Assembly: GCA_016125035.1 (NCBI GenBank)
Contig: WGMN01000008.1
Coordinates: forward strand, 39,750 to 103,749
From: Pseudomonadota bacterium
GTDB lineage: Bacteria > Pseudomonadota > Alphaproteobacteria > UBA2136 > UBA6156
Length of the DNA: 64,000 bases
Direction of reading: 5' to 3'
Shown: positions 9,905-19,135 of the stretch, piece after piece
Layout of the letters: each line of letters opens with the position of its first letter
Numbering within the stretch: position 1 is the first letter of the stretch
Made by a program: the position numbers and the translations under genes
The notes under the pieces: generated by a model
Databases searched by the model: none
What the model saw: the letters and a program-made list of their open reading frames with translations, nothing else
Told to the model about the DNA's origin: nothing

Positions 9905-10004
9905 GCAGCGAATTGCCGCTTGCCGCCACGTCCTTGCCGCCTTTTCGCCGCCCCGCCGCCGCCTTTTGCAGCGTTCGGCAGCGTTTTGCCGCCTGGCGGC
10001 AAAC
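9905..10004. repeat. Cluster of TTGCCGC motifs
   Basis: The 117-bp gap after waaA is almost entirely made of variants of (A/T)TTGCCGC: AATTGCCGC, CTTGCCGC twice, TTTCGCCGC, TTTTGCCGC and one inverted GGCGGCAA. The same motif is dense inside resB at 54418-54530. No hairpin with a T-run explains it as a terminator. Function unknown. Confidence 0.6.
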
Positions 10005-10010
10005 GTCCCA

Positions 10011-10361
10011 TCAGCCCCTTAGCACCCCCGCCGCCTCGCCCAGGCGCAGCAACAGCCCGGCCACGATCAACCCATACGCCAGCCACCCGTAAACCGTTAA
10101 TTTTTCACCAAAAATCAGCCACCCGCACACCAGCGAGGTCACCAGCAACGTGGCATACCACACCGGCACCACCATCGTCAGCGGCGCCCGCGCCACCACC
10201 CACACCAACCCCCCAAACGCACTGCCGTAAAAGAACAAAACGCCACAATAAACCAATATCTTAATAGCACTCCATCCGGCCATCCCCTGCCCCACTTTCA
10301 GCAGCACCGGCGCCAGCGCCCCCGCCACGCCCAGGTACATCATCATCGCCACCGGCGGCAT
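10011..10361 (-). CDS. Small EamA/SMR-like four-helix membrane protein
   Basis: 116 residues from the ATG at 10361, preceded by AGGGA with good spacing. A longer frame would need a TTG at 10382. Four predicted helices span the protein; the last reads GWLAYGLIVAGLLLRLG. Size and the VCGWLIFGEKLTVYGW segment resemble a half-sized drug/metabolite transporter that would work as a dimer. The conserved glutamate of EmrE helix 1 is not evident, so the substrate is unknown. It is divergent from lpxK. Confidence 0.75.
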   Translation of the reverse strand: MPPVAMMMYLGVAGALAPVLLKVGQGMAGWSAIKILVYCGVLFFYGSAFGGLVWVVARAPLTMVVPVWYATLLVTSLVCGWLIFGEKLTVYGWLAYGLIVAGLLLRLGEAAGVLRG

Positions 10362-10401
10362 ACTCTTTCCCTTTCCGTTCAATCTGTTGTATCATAGTTT
10401 G

Positions 10402-11382
10402 ATGAACAGCCCAAGCTTCTGGTGGCTCCCCAACTCAACCTTGCCTGCCCGGCTTCTTCAGCCATTATCATTTATTTACAAATATTTAGCCTCACTCCAC
10501 GGCCAACTCCGCGCCGCCCGCGCCTATTACGCCAGCGTGCCGGTCATTTCGGTTGGCAATCTCACTCTCGGCGGCGCCGGCAAAACCCCGGTAACTATCT
10601 GGTTGGCCGAGCATTTTTCCAGCGAGGGCCACCAGGTCGCCATCGTCAGCCGCGGCTACGGCGGCACAGAAACCGACCAACCCCTGCAAGTCAATCCTGC
10701 CCAGCACACCGCCGCCCAGGTTGGCGACGAACCCCTTGAAATGGCACACCGTTTTACCTCCCAACCGGTCATGGTATGGGTCGGCAAAAACCGCCCGGCG
10801 GCGGTCAAACGCGCCGAGCAAGCCGGCGCCACCCTCATCCTGCTCGACGACGGCTTCCAACGCCGCGATATCTCACGCCAAATCAATATCTTGGTCATCA
10901 ACGGCGCCAACCCCTTCGGCAACGGCCTGCCGCTTCCCGCCGGGCCTTTGCGGGAAGACCTCTCCGCCGCGCGCCGCGCCTCCTTCGCCATCGTCCTCAA
11001 CGAACCTTCAAATAAAATCAACACCTTCTACGGGGTAGAGGCCTACCGCCTCAGCATCACCCCCACCCCGCAAAGCCTTGCCGCGCTCAAAGGCCCGCTG
11101 TTGGCTTTCGCCGGCATCGCCCACCCGCAAAAATTCTTTAAAACCCTTAAAGACCAAAATCTTAACGTGCTTGAAACCCACCCCTACCCAGACCATCACC
11201 GCTACACCCGCTCACAACTGGCCTTCCTCCATGCCCGCGCACAAAGCCTGGGCGCCAGCCTGGTCACCACCGCCAAAGACGCCACCAAGCTGCCACGCCA
11301 CTTCGCCCACGTCCTCACCACCACCCTTACGGGCGAGGATACCCACAACATCATCGAAGAGCTCAACCTGCGCCTGCGCTGA
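10402..11382 (+). CDS. lpxK: Tetraacyldisaccharide 4'-kinase
   Basis: 326 residues from the ATG at 10402. The P-loop region VGNLTLGGAGKTPVTIWLAE is diagnostic for LpxK, followed by SRGYGG, ILLDDGFQRRDI and the C-terminal TTAKDATKLP. It phosphorylates the 4' position of the lipid A disaccharide at the inner membrane. With msbA, waaA and the acyltransferase it forms a lipid A/Kdo cluster, although lpxK has its own upstream region. An in-frame TTG five codons earlier is a less likely start. Confidence 0.96.
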   Translation: MNSPSFWWLPNSTLPARLLQPLSFIYKYLASLHGQLRAARAYYASVPVISVGNLTLGGAGKTPVTIWLAEHFSSEGHQVAIVSRGYGGTETDQPLQVNPAQHTAAQVGDEPLEMAHRFTSQPVMVWVGKNRPAAVKRAEQAGATLILLDDGFQRRDISRQINILVINGANPFGNGLPLPAGPLREDLSAARRASFAIVLNEPSNKINTFYGVEAYRLSITPTPQSLAALKGPLLAFAGIAHPQKFFKTLKDQNLNVLETHPYPDHHRYTRSQLAFLHARAQSLGASLVTTAKDATKLPRHFAHVLTTTLTGEDTHNIIEELNLRLR

Positions 11383-11388
11383 AGAAAA

Positions 11389-11515
11389 AGGGCTTAACGA
11401 GCCGAGGTGATTTTTACGTTTTTCCGCAGGTCCGAGCACCGCAAGTGTACAAACTACGTACATGCGGAGCGCAGGGCCAAGGAAAACGTAAAAAGCACCC
11501 GGCCCGTTAAGCCCT
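11389..11515. repeat. 127-bp imperfect palindromic element (copy 1)
   Basis: The outer ends AGGGCTTAACGAGCCG and CGGCCCGTTAAGCCCT are nearly perfect inverted repeats. Inside are TTTTTACGTTTTTCC opposite GGAAAACGTAAAAA, and a core GAGCACCGCA...TGTAC / GTACATGCGGAGCGC. The same core words occur in two copies at 45301-45547. It lies between convergent genes and its right edge supplies the stop codon of the gene at 11514. Transcribed, it would fold into one long hairpin. Confidence 0.88.
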
Positions 11516-11939
11516 AAGTGTTGTGCCCGCCAGACATACTGTGCCAGAAGTAATGCATCACCCTGTCCAGCCCAAACAACAGCACCCCCAGCACCACTCC
11601 GCCAATGCAATACAGCAGCGGCCCGCCCCCCAGGTACACCCCCATGCCGTAAGCGGTCACGTAGGGCCACATCTTGCCCAGCGCCATGCCCAGCCCCAGC
11701 GTAATGCCCAGGCGGCAACCGTCTAAAAAGCCACCGGCGGCCACACCAAACAGCATGCCGCCGCACAGGTGCATCACCGCCCAAAAGGCCGGCACAATCA
11801 GCACCGCAATCAGCACGGCGTAATACACCCCCTCACCCACGGCGTGCCACTGCTGGCCGCCACGGGCATAAAAGTTGGCGGTCACGGCCATTACCAGCAA
11901 CGCCACAACAGCTTGGAAAATGCGGCGGATCGTGGTCAT
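11514..11939 (-). CDS. Unknown multi-pass membrane protein
   Basis: 141 residues; not recognised. About four hydrophobic helices with glycine-rich turns, and a histidine-containing C-terminus HYFWHSMSGGHNT. It is immediately downstream (3 bp) of the M23 peptidase gene and probably in the same operon. Its last codon and stop fall in the end of the palindromic element at 11389-11515, so the C-terminus may have been remodelled by the repeat. Confidence 0.7.
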   Translation of the reverse strand: MTTIRRIFQAVVALLVMAVTANFYARGGQQWHAVGEGVYYAVLIAVLIVPAFWAVMHLCGGMLFGVAAGGFLDGCRLGITLGLGMALGKMWPYVTAYGMGVYLGGGPLLYCIGGVVLGVLLFGLDRVMHYFWHSMSGGHNT

Positions 11940-11942
11940 GCG

Positions 11943-12791
11943 CTACTCCTCACCATGCACCGCGCCCTGTGGCGGTGCCTTCACCCACAAGATAGGGTCA
12001 ATCGGGTGGTTTTGCCAATACATTCCCCAATGCAGGTGGGGGCCGGTGCTGCGCCCGGTGGTGCCCACCCGCCCAATCACCTGCCCGGCGACCACCTTGT
12101 CACCCACTTTCACGTTCATCTTGGCAAGGTGCGCGTACACACTGGTCACCCCGGCCCCATGGTCCAGCATCAGCAGGTTGCCGGTCAAAAAGGTCATCCG
12201 CGCCAGCCGCACCACTCCAGCGGCGGGGGCACGCACCTCGGTGCCACGCGGGGCCGCCAGGTCATGGCCGCGGTGCCAGCTGTGCTCCTCGCCGTTGTAG
12301 GTGCGGCGGCTACCAAATACCCCGCTGGTTACCCCCCCTTTCACCGGCAGCAGAAACGGCTTGGCAAAGTCGCCATACTGTTTCTCGTCGTGTCTCTCCG
12401 CCACCACCCGCGCCGCGCCGATCGCCTTGTTGTCGGCAGCGATCATCGCTATCTCTTTCTTATCCGGCTGCACGGTACGGGGCGGAACACCCACCACGTT
12501 CTGCGTCACATATTCACGCGGCTTCACTTCCAGCAACACCTTGCGGCAATCCTTGCCCACACAAAGCCGCAAGGTGTTGTGTTCCTGCTGCTCACGGTCA
12601 AAACCCACCACAAAAATGCCATCATCCCCCACCGCTACCTTCTCGTCGTTAAAGCGCACCTGCGTGCCACCGGGCACCTTGGCGATGTAAAACCCGGCCT
12701 GCTCCAAATTCTCACGCAACACCTGCGGTGCCTGCACTTCCGCATGCACCACACCTGCCAGCAGCAATGCCACCGTCACCATGTATTTCAT
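11943..12791 (-). CDS. Secreted M23 family peptidase
   Basis: 282 residues. A cleavable signal peptide is visible (MKYMVTVALLLAGVVHAE). The C-terminal peptidase domain has the zinc ligands in HSWHRGHDLAAP and GPHLHWGMYW, and SVYAHLAKM and GDKVVAGQVIGRVGTTG, as in LytM/NlpD enzymes. It probably cleaves peptidoglycan cross-links or stem peptides in the periplasm. The N-terminal half is an uncharacterised beta-rich region. It overlaps xseA by 4 bp (12788-12791). Confidence 0.92.
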   Translation of the reverse strand: MKYMVTVALLLAGVVHAEVQAPQVLRENLEQAGFYIAKVPGGTQVRFNDEKVAVGDDGIFVVGFDREQQEHNTLRLCVGKDCRKVLLEVKPREYVTQNVVGVPPRTVQPDKKEIAMIAADNKAIGAARVVAERHDEKQYGDFAKPFLLPVKGGVTSGVFGSRRTYNGEEHSWHRGHDLAAPRGTEVRAPAAGVVRLARMTFLTGNLLMLDHGAGVTSVYAHLAKMNVKVGDKVVAGQVIGRVGTTGRSTGPHLHWGMYWQNHPIDPILWVKAPPQGAVHGEE

Positions 12792-14014
12792 CGCAACTCC
12801 GCCTCCCTTTCTCCGTCTTTAAAATGCACCGTCACCGCCCCGGCCTTGGCCGTGGCGCTGCGCACCGTCTCCGCCCCACGGGTCAGGTACACAAACCCTT
12901 TGTCCAGCGGCATCATCGGGTTATGCGCCCGCAATACACGCTCCACACCGTCCAGCTTCTCACGCGCCTGGCGCAACCGCTGCGGGCCCAAATAGCCTAC
13001 CCGTTCCGCCAACCCTCCCAACCGTTCGTGCGCCTGCAACAGCAAGCGCCGCGGCTCGGGCAACAACCTTGCCAGCATGCTCAAACGCTCTTGGTGGCCA
13101 TCCAGAAGCTCTTCCATCATCTGCGCCAGCCGCCGCTGCGTATGGGCCAGCCCAAACAGCACATCATCACGCACCGGCACCACCAGTTCCGCCGCCGCAC
13201 TGGGGGTGGGCGCACGCACATCCGCCGCCAGGTCGCACAACGTCACATCCGGCTCATGCCCCACGCCCGAGATCACCGGAATATCACTCTCCGCCACCGC
13301 CCGCACCAACACTTCGGCATTAAACGCCATCAGGTCCTCCAGGCTGCCGCCGCCACGCGCCACAATCAGCACATCCGGCCGCTGCTCGCCACGCATGCGG
13401 TTAAAACCCTGCACCGCCGCCGCCACTTCCGCCGCCGCAGTGGCCCCCTGCACCGCCACCGGCCACAGGCTCACGTTGCGCGGGCAACGGTCTTCCAGCC
13501 GGTGCAGCATGTCACTAATCACCGCCCCGGTGGCACTGGTGATGATCCCGATCCGCCGCGGTAAAAACGGCAGCGGCTTTTTGCGCCCCGCATCAAACAA
13601 ACCTTCCGCCGCCAGCTTTTTCTTCAAGGCCTCCAGCTGCTGCATCAACGCTCCCAGCCCGGCGGGCTCCATGCGCTCGATCATCAACTGGTAGGTGCTG
13701 CGCTGCGGGTAACTGGTCAACTTGCCGGTGGCCACCACCAACGTGCCCGGCGGCGGCACCTCCACCCAGCGCGCCACCGTGCTGCGCCAGGCCACGCCGT
13801 TCAACACGGCATTCTCATCCTTCAAATCACAATACAAATGCCCGCTGGCCGGTATCTTCACCGCGCTCAGCTCCCCTTGCACCACCACCCGGGCAAAGTT
13901 GCCTTCCAACTGCCCCTTCACTGCGGCGGCCAGCTCGCTCACCGTCAGCACCGCGGTCTTGGGCCGCGCCGGCGCGGTGTCTTCCACCACGTCAAACAGC
14001 GGCCCGCTGGCCAT
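12788..14014 (-). CDS. xseA: Exodeoxyribonuclease VII large subunit
   Basis: 408 residues. The N-terminal OB fold begins near LTVSELAAAVKGQLEGNF, with VVVQGELSAVKIPASGHLY; the catalytic domain has GIITSATGAVISDML, VARGGGSLEDLMAFN and PVISGVGHEPDVTLCDLAADVRA-type motifs. It degrades single-stranded DNA together with XseB, which is not in this window. The coiled-coil region and short C-terminal tail are present. The start is one base from the end of the M16-like gene, so the three genes 15344-11943 are packed as an operon. Confidence 0.95.
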   Translation of the reverse strand: MASGPLFDVVEDTAPARPKTAVLTVSELAAAVKGQLEGNFARVVVQGELSAVKIPASGHLYCDLKDENAVLNGVAWRSTVARWVEVPPPGTLVVATGKLTSYPQRSTYQLMIERMEPAGLGALMQQLEALKKKLAAEGLFDAGRKKPLPFLPRRIGIITSATGAVISDMLHRLEDRCPRNVSLWPVAVQGATAAAEVAAAVQGFNRMRGEQRPDVLIVARGGGSLEDLMAFNAEVLVRAVAESDIPVISGVGHEPDVTLCDLAADVRAPTPSAAAELVVPVRDDVLFGLAHTQRRLAQMMEELLDGHQERLSMLARLLPEPRRLLLQAHERLGGLAERVGYLGPQRLRQAREKLDGVERVLRAHNPMMPLDKGFVYLTRGAETVRSATAKAGAVTVHFKDGEREAELR

Positions 14015-14015
14015 G

Positions 14016-15344
14016 CTACTTGGCCTCCAGCGCGGGCCCGTTGCCTACCACCACCAGCACCATCTTGTCCGGGTGCAACAGGCGCTTGGCCACGCGCAGG
14101 GTGTCCTCGCGCTTCACCGCGGCAATGCGCTTGGGCCACTCTTGCATGTAATCCATGCCCAGCCCTTCGCTTTGCATCAGCGTCAACATCGCCAGCAACT
14201 TGGCATTGCTGTCCAGCCGCAGGGGGAATGAGCCAATCAAATACGCCTTGGCATCATTAAACTCTTCCTCCGTCACTTCCTTCTCACGCATGCCGTTCAA
14301 ATGCTTGCGCACCAGCTCCAGCGCTTTTTCCACCTTGGTGTTGTCGCTGGCCAGGCTCACATAAAACATCGAGCCCTTGGGCAAGGGAGAGTTCACACTG
14401 CGCACGTCATACACCAAACCATGCACCTCGCGCACATCCAGCCCCAACCGGCTGGTCAGCACACCACCCCCCAAAATCTCGTTCATCACCAGCAACGGGT
14501 AGTAGTCCGGGTCTTCGCGGGTCAGCCCCAACTGGCCCATCAGCACGGTGCCCTGCGGCACATCCATCTTGGCGGTCTGCACCACCGCTTTTACCGGCTT
14601 GGGCTCGTCCTTCACCGCGTTGCGCAGCGTGCCTTCAGGCAGGCCGGCCAAAGCTTTGTCCAACAAACCGGCCAACGTGGCGGCATCAATATCCCCCACA
14701 ACCGAAATCACCATGTTCTGCTTCGTCAACTGCGTATCATGCCAGGCCTTGGCATCAGCGGCGGTCAACGCACCCACCGTCTTCAAGGTGCCCTCACCGC
14801 TGTTGGCGTAGGGGTGGTCGCCATACACCAGCGGGCGGAATTTCCGCCACGCCACCACACTGGGCTCTTCATCACCACGGCGGATCCCCGCCAGCAACGC
14901 ATCGCGTATGCGCGCCACCGCCTCATCCTCAAAGCGCGGCTGGCGTATCGCCATCCCCAGCAACTCAAAGGCACGCTCCTTGTGCTCGCTCAAGGTCATC
15001 AGGTTCACGTCCAGGTCCACGCTGCTGGCGCTGCCGCTCAGCCTTGCGCCAATCTTTTCCAACTCATCGCGGTATTCCTTCGCCGCATACGGCCCTGCCC
15101 CTTCGTCCAGCAAACTGGCGGTAAAGGTGGCCACCCCTTCCTTGTCCTTGGGCTCAAAGGCGGCCCCGGCCCTAAAGCTTATCTCTACAGAGATCATCGG
15201 TGCGGCATGGTTCTCAATCAACCACGCATGATACCCCCCTTGGGTTACCACATCCTGGATTTTCCCCTCATCGGCCATAGCGTTCACACTGTATCCCCCT
15301 GTTAAAATTGCTGCTATTGCCAGCCACACTCTGTGCAGAATCAT
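14016..15344 (-). CDS. M16 peptidase-like protein without the zinc motif
   Basis: 442 residues from the ATG at 15344; the frame runs further upstream, but that part is antisense to the methyltransferase gene. The signal-like N-terminus MILHRVWLAIAAILTGGYS precedes the domain. Where active M16 enzymes have HxxEH this one has FTASLLDEGAG, so it should lack catalysis. The second domain has GGGVLTSRLGLDVREVHGLVY, the substrate-binding R/Y region. It probably pairs with the active M16 protein at 17759-19132, as in other two-subunit M16B systems. Confidence 0.88.
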   Translation of the reverse strand: MILHRVWLAIAAILTGGYSVNAMADEGKIQDVVTQGGYHAWLIENHAAPMISVEISFRAGAAFEPKDKEGVATFTASLLDEGAGPYAAKEYRDELEKIGARLSGSASSVDLDVNLMTLSEHKERAFELLGMAIRQPRFEDEAVARIRDALLAGIRRGDEEPSVVAWRKFRPLVYGDHPYANSGEGTLKTVGALTAADAKAWHDTQLTKQNMVISVVGDIDAATLAGLLDKALAGLPEGTLRNAVKDEPKPVKAVVQTAKMDVPQGTVLMGQLGLTREDPDYYPLLVMNEILGGGVLTSRLGLDVREVHGLVYDVRSVNSPLPKGSMFYVSLASDNTKVEKALELVRKHLNGMREKEVTEEEFNDAKAYLIGSFPLRLDSNAKLLAMLTLMQSEGLGMDYMQEWPKRIAAVKREDTLRVAKRLLHPDKMVLVVVGNGPALEAK

Positions 15345-15390
15345 AGACAAGCCCCTTCCTGCGGCGCATCCTAGCCCAAACGAGAGAAGC

Positions 15391-15996
15391 ATGAAACTCA
15401 GTTTCGCCGAGCGTATGTTCGTCAACAGCCCAATCCGTGGGCTCAGCCTGCGTTTTGTCGAGCCCAGAATTTTCGACAACCTGGCCCCCTTCCCGCGCGG
15501 CGCCCACGTGCTGGATTTAGGCTGCGGCAACGGCACCGGCCTGGTGGCACTGGCGCGCAACCACGCCCCCGCCAGCCTCACGGGGATAGACGAAGACCCC
15601 GCCCAAATCGCCCTGGCCCGCACCCGGCTTGAAAAATCCGGCGTCACCGCCCGCCTGATCGAAGCCAATGCGGAAAAAATAACCCTCCCCGCCCACACTT
15701 ACGATGTCATCACCTGCACCGGCTGCCTGCACCACGTGCCCAAATGGAAGTCTGCCCTGGCGGAAGTCGCGCGCCTGCTGCGCCACGGCGGCCTGCTTTA
15801 TATGTTCGAGATCTATCCCCCCCTCACCGCCTTCATCAGCCTGTTCGCCGCCCACCCCAAAAACAGCTTCACCCACAAAAGCCTGGTGGAAGAACTGCCG
15901 CGCCACGGCCTCACCATCCTCGGCCAGCGCAACCTGTTCAACCTGGCGGGCTTTGTGGTGGCGCGCCGCACCGGCAACTCTAATCTTTACGATTAA
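15391..15996 (+). CDS. Class I SAM-dependent methyltransferase
   Basis: 201 residues. Motif I is VLDLGCGNGTG (about residue 38), the acidic loop GIDEDPAQI follows, then VITCTGCLHHVPKW and LLRHGGLLYMFEIYPP. The fold is that of small-molecule or lipid methyltransferases (Methyltransf_11/25); substrate not known. It is divergent from the M16-like gene with 46 bp between starts and ends exactly where the opposing EamA gene ends (15996/15997). Confidence 0.85.
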   Translation: MKLSFAERMFVNSPIRGLSLRFVEPRIFDNLAPFPRGAHVLDLGCGNGTGLVALARNHAPASLTGIDEDPAQIALARTRLEKSGVTARLIEANAEKITLPAHTYDVITCTGCLHHVPKWKSALAEVARLLRHGGLLYMFEIYPPLTAFISLFAAHPKNSFTHKSLVEELPRHGLTILGQRNLFNLAGFVVARRTGNSNLYD

Positions 15997-16881
15997 TCAA
16001 CCGGTCGCCACCGCCACCGCAATAGCCCCCGCCAGCAAGGCAATCCCCGCCCACCAGTTGTTGCGCTCACCGCGCTGCCACCAGCCCAGCACCGCCAGCC
16101 ACAAGGCCGAGAGCATCGTAATCGCCGCCACATAACCCGGGTTGGGAGAAAGCGCGATGGCCATCAGCATCACCACCAGCCCACTCAGCAGAATCGCCCC
16201 GAACAACACACTTTTCAGCAACTCCTGCCGGGTGAATGAAAACCCCTTGCGCCCGCCCATCGCCACCGCAAAGGCCGAGCCCGCGGTGCTGCTCACCGCC
16301 AGATAAGCCACCGTGTGCCCCGCCACCAACGCCAACCCGGCCAGGGCATCCGGCTCGCTCAGGGCTTCCTTGGCCACCACATCACCCACAGCGTAAAGCG
16401 CGGCCACCGGCACCATCGCCAACAGGGCCACCCAGCTGGCATCCACCCGGCGGATAAACATCAACGCCCCGCCGCACAAACCAAACCCCGCCGTCAGCAT
16501 CCCGGCGCGCCACGGCTCGCTCAGCAGCGGCAACAACGTCTGCGGCTCAAACAACGCCCACAGGGTAAAACCCATCAGCATTTTCATCGGCACGTAAAGC
16601 GCGGTCAAACGGCCACCATGCCTGGCGGCGGCGTTAAACAGCAAGGTGTCGGTGTAGGCCAGCAACACACCCATGCCCGCCGCCACCACATAAAACATCA
16701 CTTCCTGCGGCCACGGCCACACCAGCAAACTCAATAGCGCCAACGGCCACACACCCCCCACGCGCAACACCACCAGCTTACGCCCATCCACCTGGGCCCA
16801 CTGGTTGTAACCAATAATCACCGCGCCGCAAAAGCTGAAGCCGAACGCCAGCAGCACCCACAGGGGCAACGCGCCGGTCAT
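15997..16881 (-). CDS. EamA/DMT-like transporter (paralogue B)
   Basis: 294 residues with about ten hydrophobic helices. It is a distant relative of the drug/metabolite transporter superfamily; the substrate is unknown. It is clearly paralogous to the next gene upstream: both share length, helix pattern and a mid-protein RR(V/H)D(A/V)SW turn (FIRRVDASW here, FRRHDVSW in the other). The ATG overlaps the stop of that gene by 4 bp (16878-16881), so they may form a heterodimer. Confidence 0.78.
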   Translation of the reverse strand: MTGALPLWVLLAFGFSFCGAVIIGYNQWAQVDGRKLVVLRVGGVWPLALLSLLVWPWPQEVMFYVVAAGMGVLLAYTDTLLFNAAARHGGRLTALYVPMKMLMGFTLWALFEPQTLLPLLSEPWRAGMLTAGFGLCGGALMFIRRVDASWVALLAMVPVAALYAVGDVVAKEALSEPDALAGLALVAGHTVAYLAVSSTAGSAFAVAMGGRKGFSFTRQELLKSVLFGAILLSGLVVMLMAIALSPNPGYVAAITMLSALWLAVLGWWQRGERNNWWAGIALLAGAIAVAVATG

Positions 16882-17747
16882 GCGGCCAGCACCATCAAAA
16901 TAATCGCCACACCAACAACCACCGTCCCCGCCAGCGGGCTGGCGTCATCCTTCACCCCCGCCAGCTTGTGGTAGGCCAGCAACCACACCGGCGCCAGCAG
17001 GGCCAGCATGCTCACGTAGGCCGGGCTGGGCCCCAGCACCAGCGCGGTAAAAAACAACACCTGGTTCAAGGTCGATCCAAACGCCGCCCAACCCGCCGCA
17101 CGCATCAGGCTGGGCGTTACCAGCGGCAACTCACGCTTGGGCCGCCACGGCAGCAACATGGCCGAAAAACTGGCGCTGGAAAGGCTCACCATAAACAGGT
17201 AGATCACCAACTGGTCACTCAGCAGGTCGCGGTTCACCACCAATCGCGCCATAATGTCCCCGGCGCCATAAAGCACCACAATCGGCAACACCGCCTTCAG
17301 GCTGCTCCAGCTCACGTCATGCCTGCGGAAGGAAAGCAGCGCCACCATCATCGTCACCATACACACCGCAATGCCAAAAATCTTCAACGGCTGCGTCATC
17401 AAATGCTCGCGCGCATGGGCAGAAAGCACAAACCACACCGCAAACACCGCCATCGCTTTCAGCGGCATGTGCAGCACCGCCACGCGGCCGTTGTGTTTTT
17501 GCGCCAGGTCCTGGGTGATGGTAAACCCCACGATCATCGCCGCTCCGCCAAAAATCGCTGCGATGTAAAACATCGGCTCGCCCGGCCAATTCTGCAGCAG
17601 CGCCAACGGCAGCCAGAATATGGCCGAGAGCATCATGCGCCACATATTCAGGCGGAAGCCCTCCTGCCCGGCCCTGCGGTTCATCTCCACATTCTGGGCG
17701 GTCATTATGCTGCTGCCCAGCGCGGCCAACACCCACAATGCACCCAT
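16878..17747 (-). CDS. EamA/DMT-like transporter (paralogue A)
   Basis: 289 residues, about ten helices, beginning MGALWVLAALGSSIMTAQ. It resembles two-repeat EamA transporters, and a fragment reads GPSPAYVSMLALLAPVWLL, parallel to SPNPGYVAAITMLSALWL in paralogue B. It follows the active M16 gene by 11 bp in the ileS-lspA operon. In related gene orders the two M16 genes are usually adjacent, so this transporter pair looks like an insertion into the conserved block (inference). Confidence 0.78.
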   Translation of the reverse strand: MGALWVLAALGSSIMTAQNVEMNRRAGQEGFRLNMWRMMLSAIFWLPLALLQNWPGEPMFYIAAIFGGAAMIVGFTITQDLAQKHNGRVAVLHMPLKAMAVFAVWFVLSAHAREHLMTQPLKIFGIAVCMVTMMVALLSFRRHDVSWSSLKAVLPIVVLYGAGDIMARLVVNRDLLSDQLVIYLFMVSLSSASFSAMLLPWRPKRELPLVTPSLMRAAGWAAFGSTLNQVLFFTALVLGPSPAYVSMLALLAPVWLLAYHKLAGVKDDASPLAGTVVVGVAIILMVLAA

Positions 17748-17758
17748 GGCTGCGGCTC

Positions 17759-19132
17759 CTAGTTGTCTTTGGTCGGTTGCAACGTCCCCAGTTGGGCAGG
17801 CTTGCCCACCAGCACCGCCAGGGTGCTGGCTTCGCTCTTTAAGTATTTCTTCGCCACCGCCTGCACATCCGCCGTGGTCAGGGTGCGCAGTTCGCCCTGC
17901 CAGTCGTCAAAGTGCTTCACATCTCCGCCGGCGGTCACCCACACACCCAGCCGGTACATGGTGTTGAACACATCGTCGCGGCCGTAAATTTCATCGGCCA
18001 GCAAGGTGGTCTTGGCCTTGTCCAGCTCAGCCTGGGTCACGCCGTGGTCCACCACGTCCTGCAACACCTGCCACACCACCGGGCCGATCTTGTCGGCGGT
18101 CACACCATCCTTGGGCTGCACGCTCACGTCCCAGGTGGTCTCCCCTACCCTAATGGCGTCGTACCCGGCACTGGCATCATCGGCCAAACCGTCCTTCACC
18201 ACCAACCGCTGGTAAAGGCGCGCACTGTCGCTGCCGCCCACAATCTCCGCCAATGCCCACAACGCGGTGGCCTCACCCTTGGCCGGCTTGGCGTCGGCCA
18301 CACCGTGGAAGCGGCTCGGCGCCCTGAACAACACTTCCCACAGCGGCACCTTCACCTGCGCATCCACCGCAATATAGCTCAGCGCTTCCTTGCGCACCGG
18401 CTCCACCGGGCTCTTGCGCGCGGGCACATCGGCGGGCTTCACCGCGCCGTAATATTTCTCCGCCAGCGGCCTGGCCTGGTCGGCGGTAATGTCGCCCACC
18501 ATAATCAAGGTGGCATTATTGGGGGCGTAATGGTGGTGGTACCAATCCAGCGCGTCATTCACCGTGTAACCGGCAATGTCCTGGCGCCAGCCGATGATCG
18601 GGTGCCCATAAGTATGGTGCGCATAGTGGCGGCGCATCACCTGTTCCATAAAGCGGTCGGCGGGGTTGCTGTCGGTGGTCAGCTTGCGCTCCTCGGCCAC
18701 CACCTTGCGCTCGGGCTGGAACACCGGGTCCGTCAGCGTCAAATGCGCCATGCGGTCACTTTCCAGGTCCATCATCACCGGCAGCTCCTGCACCGGCACC
18801 TTCTGGAAGTAGGCGGTAAAATCATAGCTGGTAAAAGCATTCTGCACGCCGCCCTTGCGCTGCACGATCTTGTCCATCTCGCCCGCCGGGTGGCGCGGCG
18901 TGCCCTTAAACATCAGATGCTCGGTCATGTGCGCCAGGCCGGTCTTGCCCGGCACTTCGTCCATCGCGCCCACGTTGTACCACACGCTGTGGGTCACCAC
19001 CGGCACGCGGTGGTCGGGCACCACCACCACATTCAACCCGTTATCCAGCTTAAATTGCTGTATCTCCATCGCCTGTCCCTCATTCATCATTAACATTGCG
19101 GCCAGCACGGCCACTGCCCCCAGGCGCCCCAT
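17759..19132 (-). CDS. M16 family zinc peptidase (catalytic subunit)
   Basis: 457 residues. A signal peptide is likely (MGRLGAVAVLAAMLMMNEGQA). The inverted zinc motif HxxEH is present in GLAHMTEHLMFKGT, with the downstream glutamate region VVAEERKLTTDSNP. The C-terminal domain has IVGGSDSARLYQRLVVKDGLA. It belongs to the periplasmic M16B group (PqqL/pitrilysin-like) and probably degrades peptides. It is 3 bp from the DUF3035 lipoprotein gene in one operon. Confidence 0.92.
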   Translation of the reverse strand: MGRLGAVAVLAAMLMMNEGQAMEIQQFKLDNGLNVVVVPDHRVPVVTHSVWYNVGAMDEVPGKTGLAHMTEHLMFKGTPRHPAGEMDKIVQRKGGVQNAFTSYDFTAYFQKVPVQELPVMMDLESDRMAHLTLTDPVFQPERKVVAEERKLTTDSNPADRFMEQVMRRHYAHHTYGHPIIGWRQDIAGYTVNDALDWYHHHYAPNNATLIMVGDITADQARPLAEKYYGAVKPADVPARKSPVEPVRKEALSYIAVDAQVKVPLWEVLFRAPSRFHGVADAKPAKGEATALWALAEIVGGSDSARLYQRLVVKDGLADDASAGYDAIRVGETTWDVSVQPKDGVTADKIGPVVWQVLQDVVDHGVTQAELDKAKTTLLADEIYGRDDVFNTMYRLGVWVTAGGDVKHFDDWQGELRTLTTADVQAVAKKYLKSEASTLAVLVGKPAQLGTLQPTKDN

Positions 19133-19135
19133 GGG

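Noticed and set aside
11389-11515. Palindrome interpreted as a simple terminator for lpxK and the opposing gene
   Set aside because: It is far longer than a terminator, has internal mismatched stems and shares a core with copies at 45.3-45.5 kb, so it is better described as a repeat element, although it may also end transcription.
15345-15698. N-terminal extension of the inactive M16 protein by 118 residues
   Set aside because: That part overlaps the conserved methyltransferase motif region on the other strand and has no domain; the ATG at 15344 gives a signal-like N-terminus.
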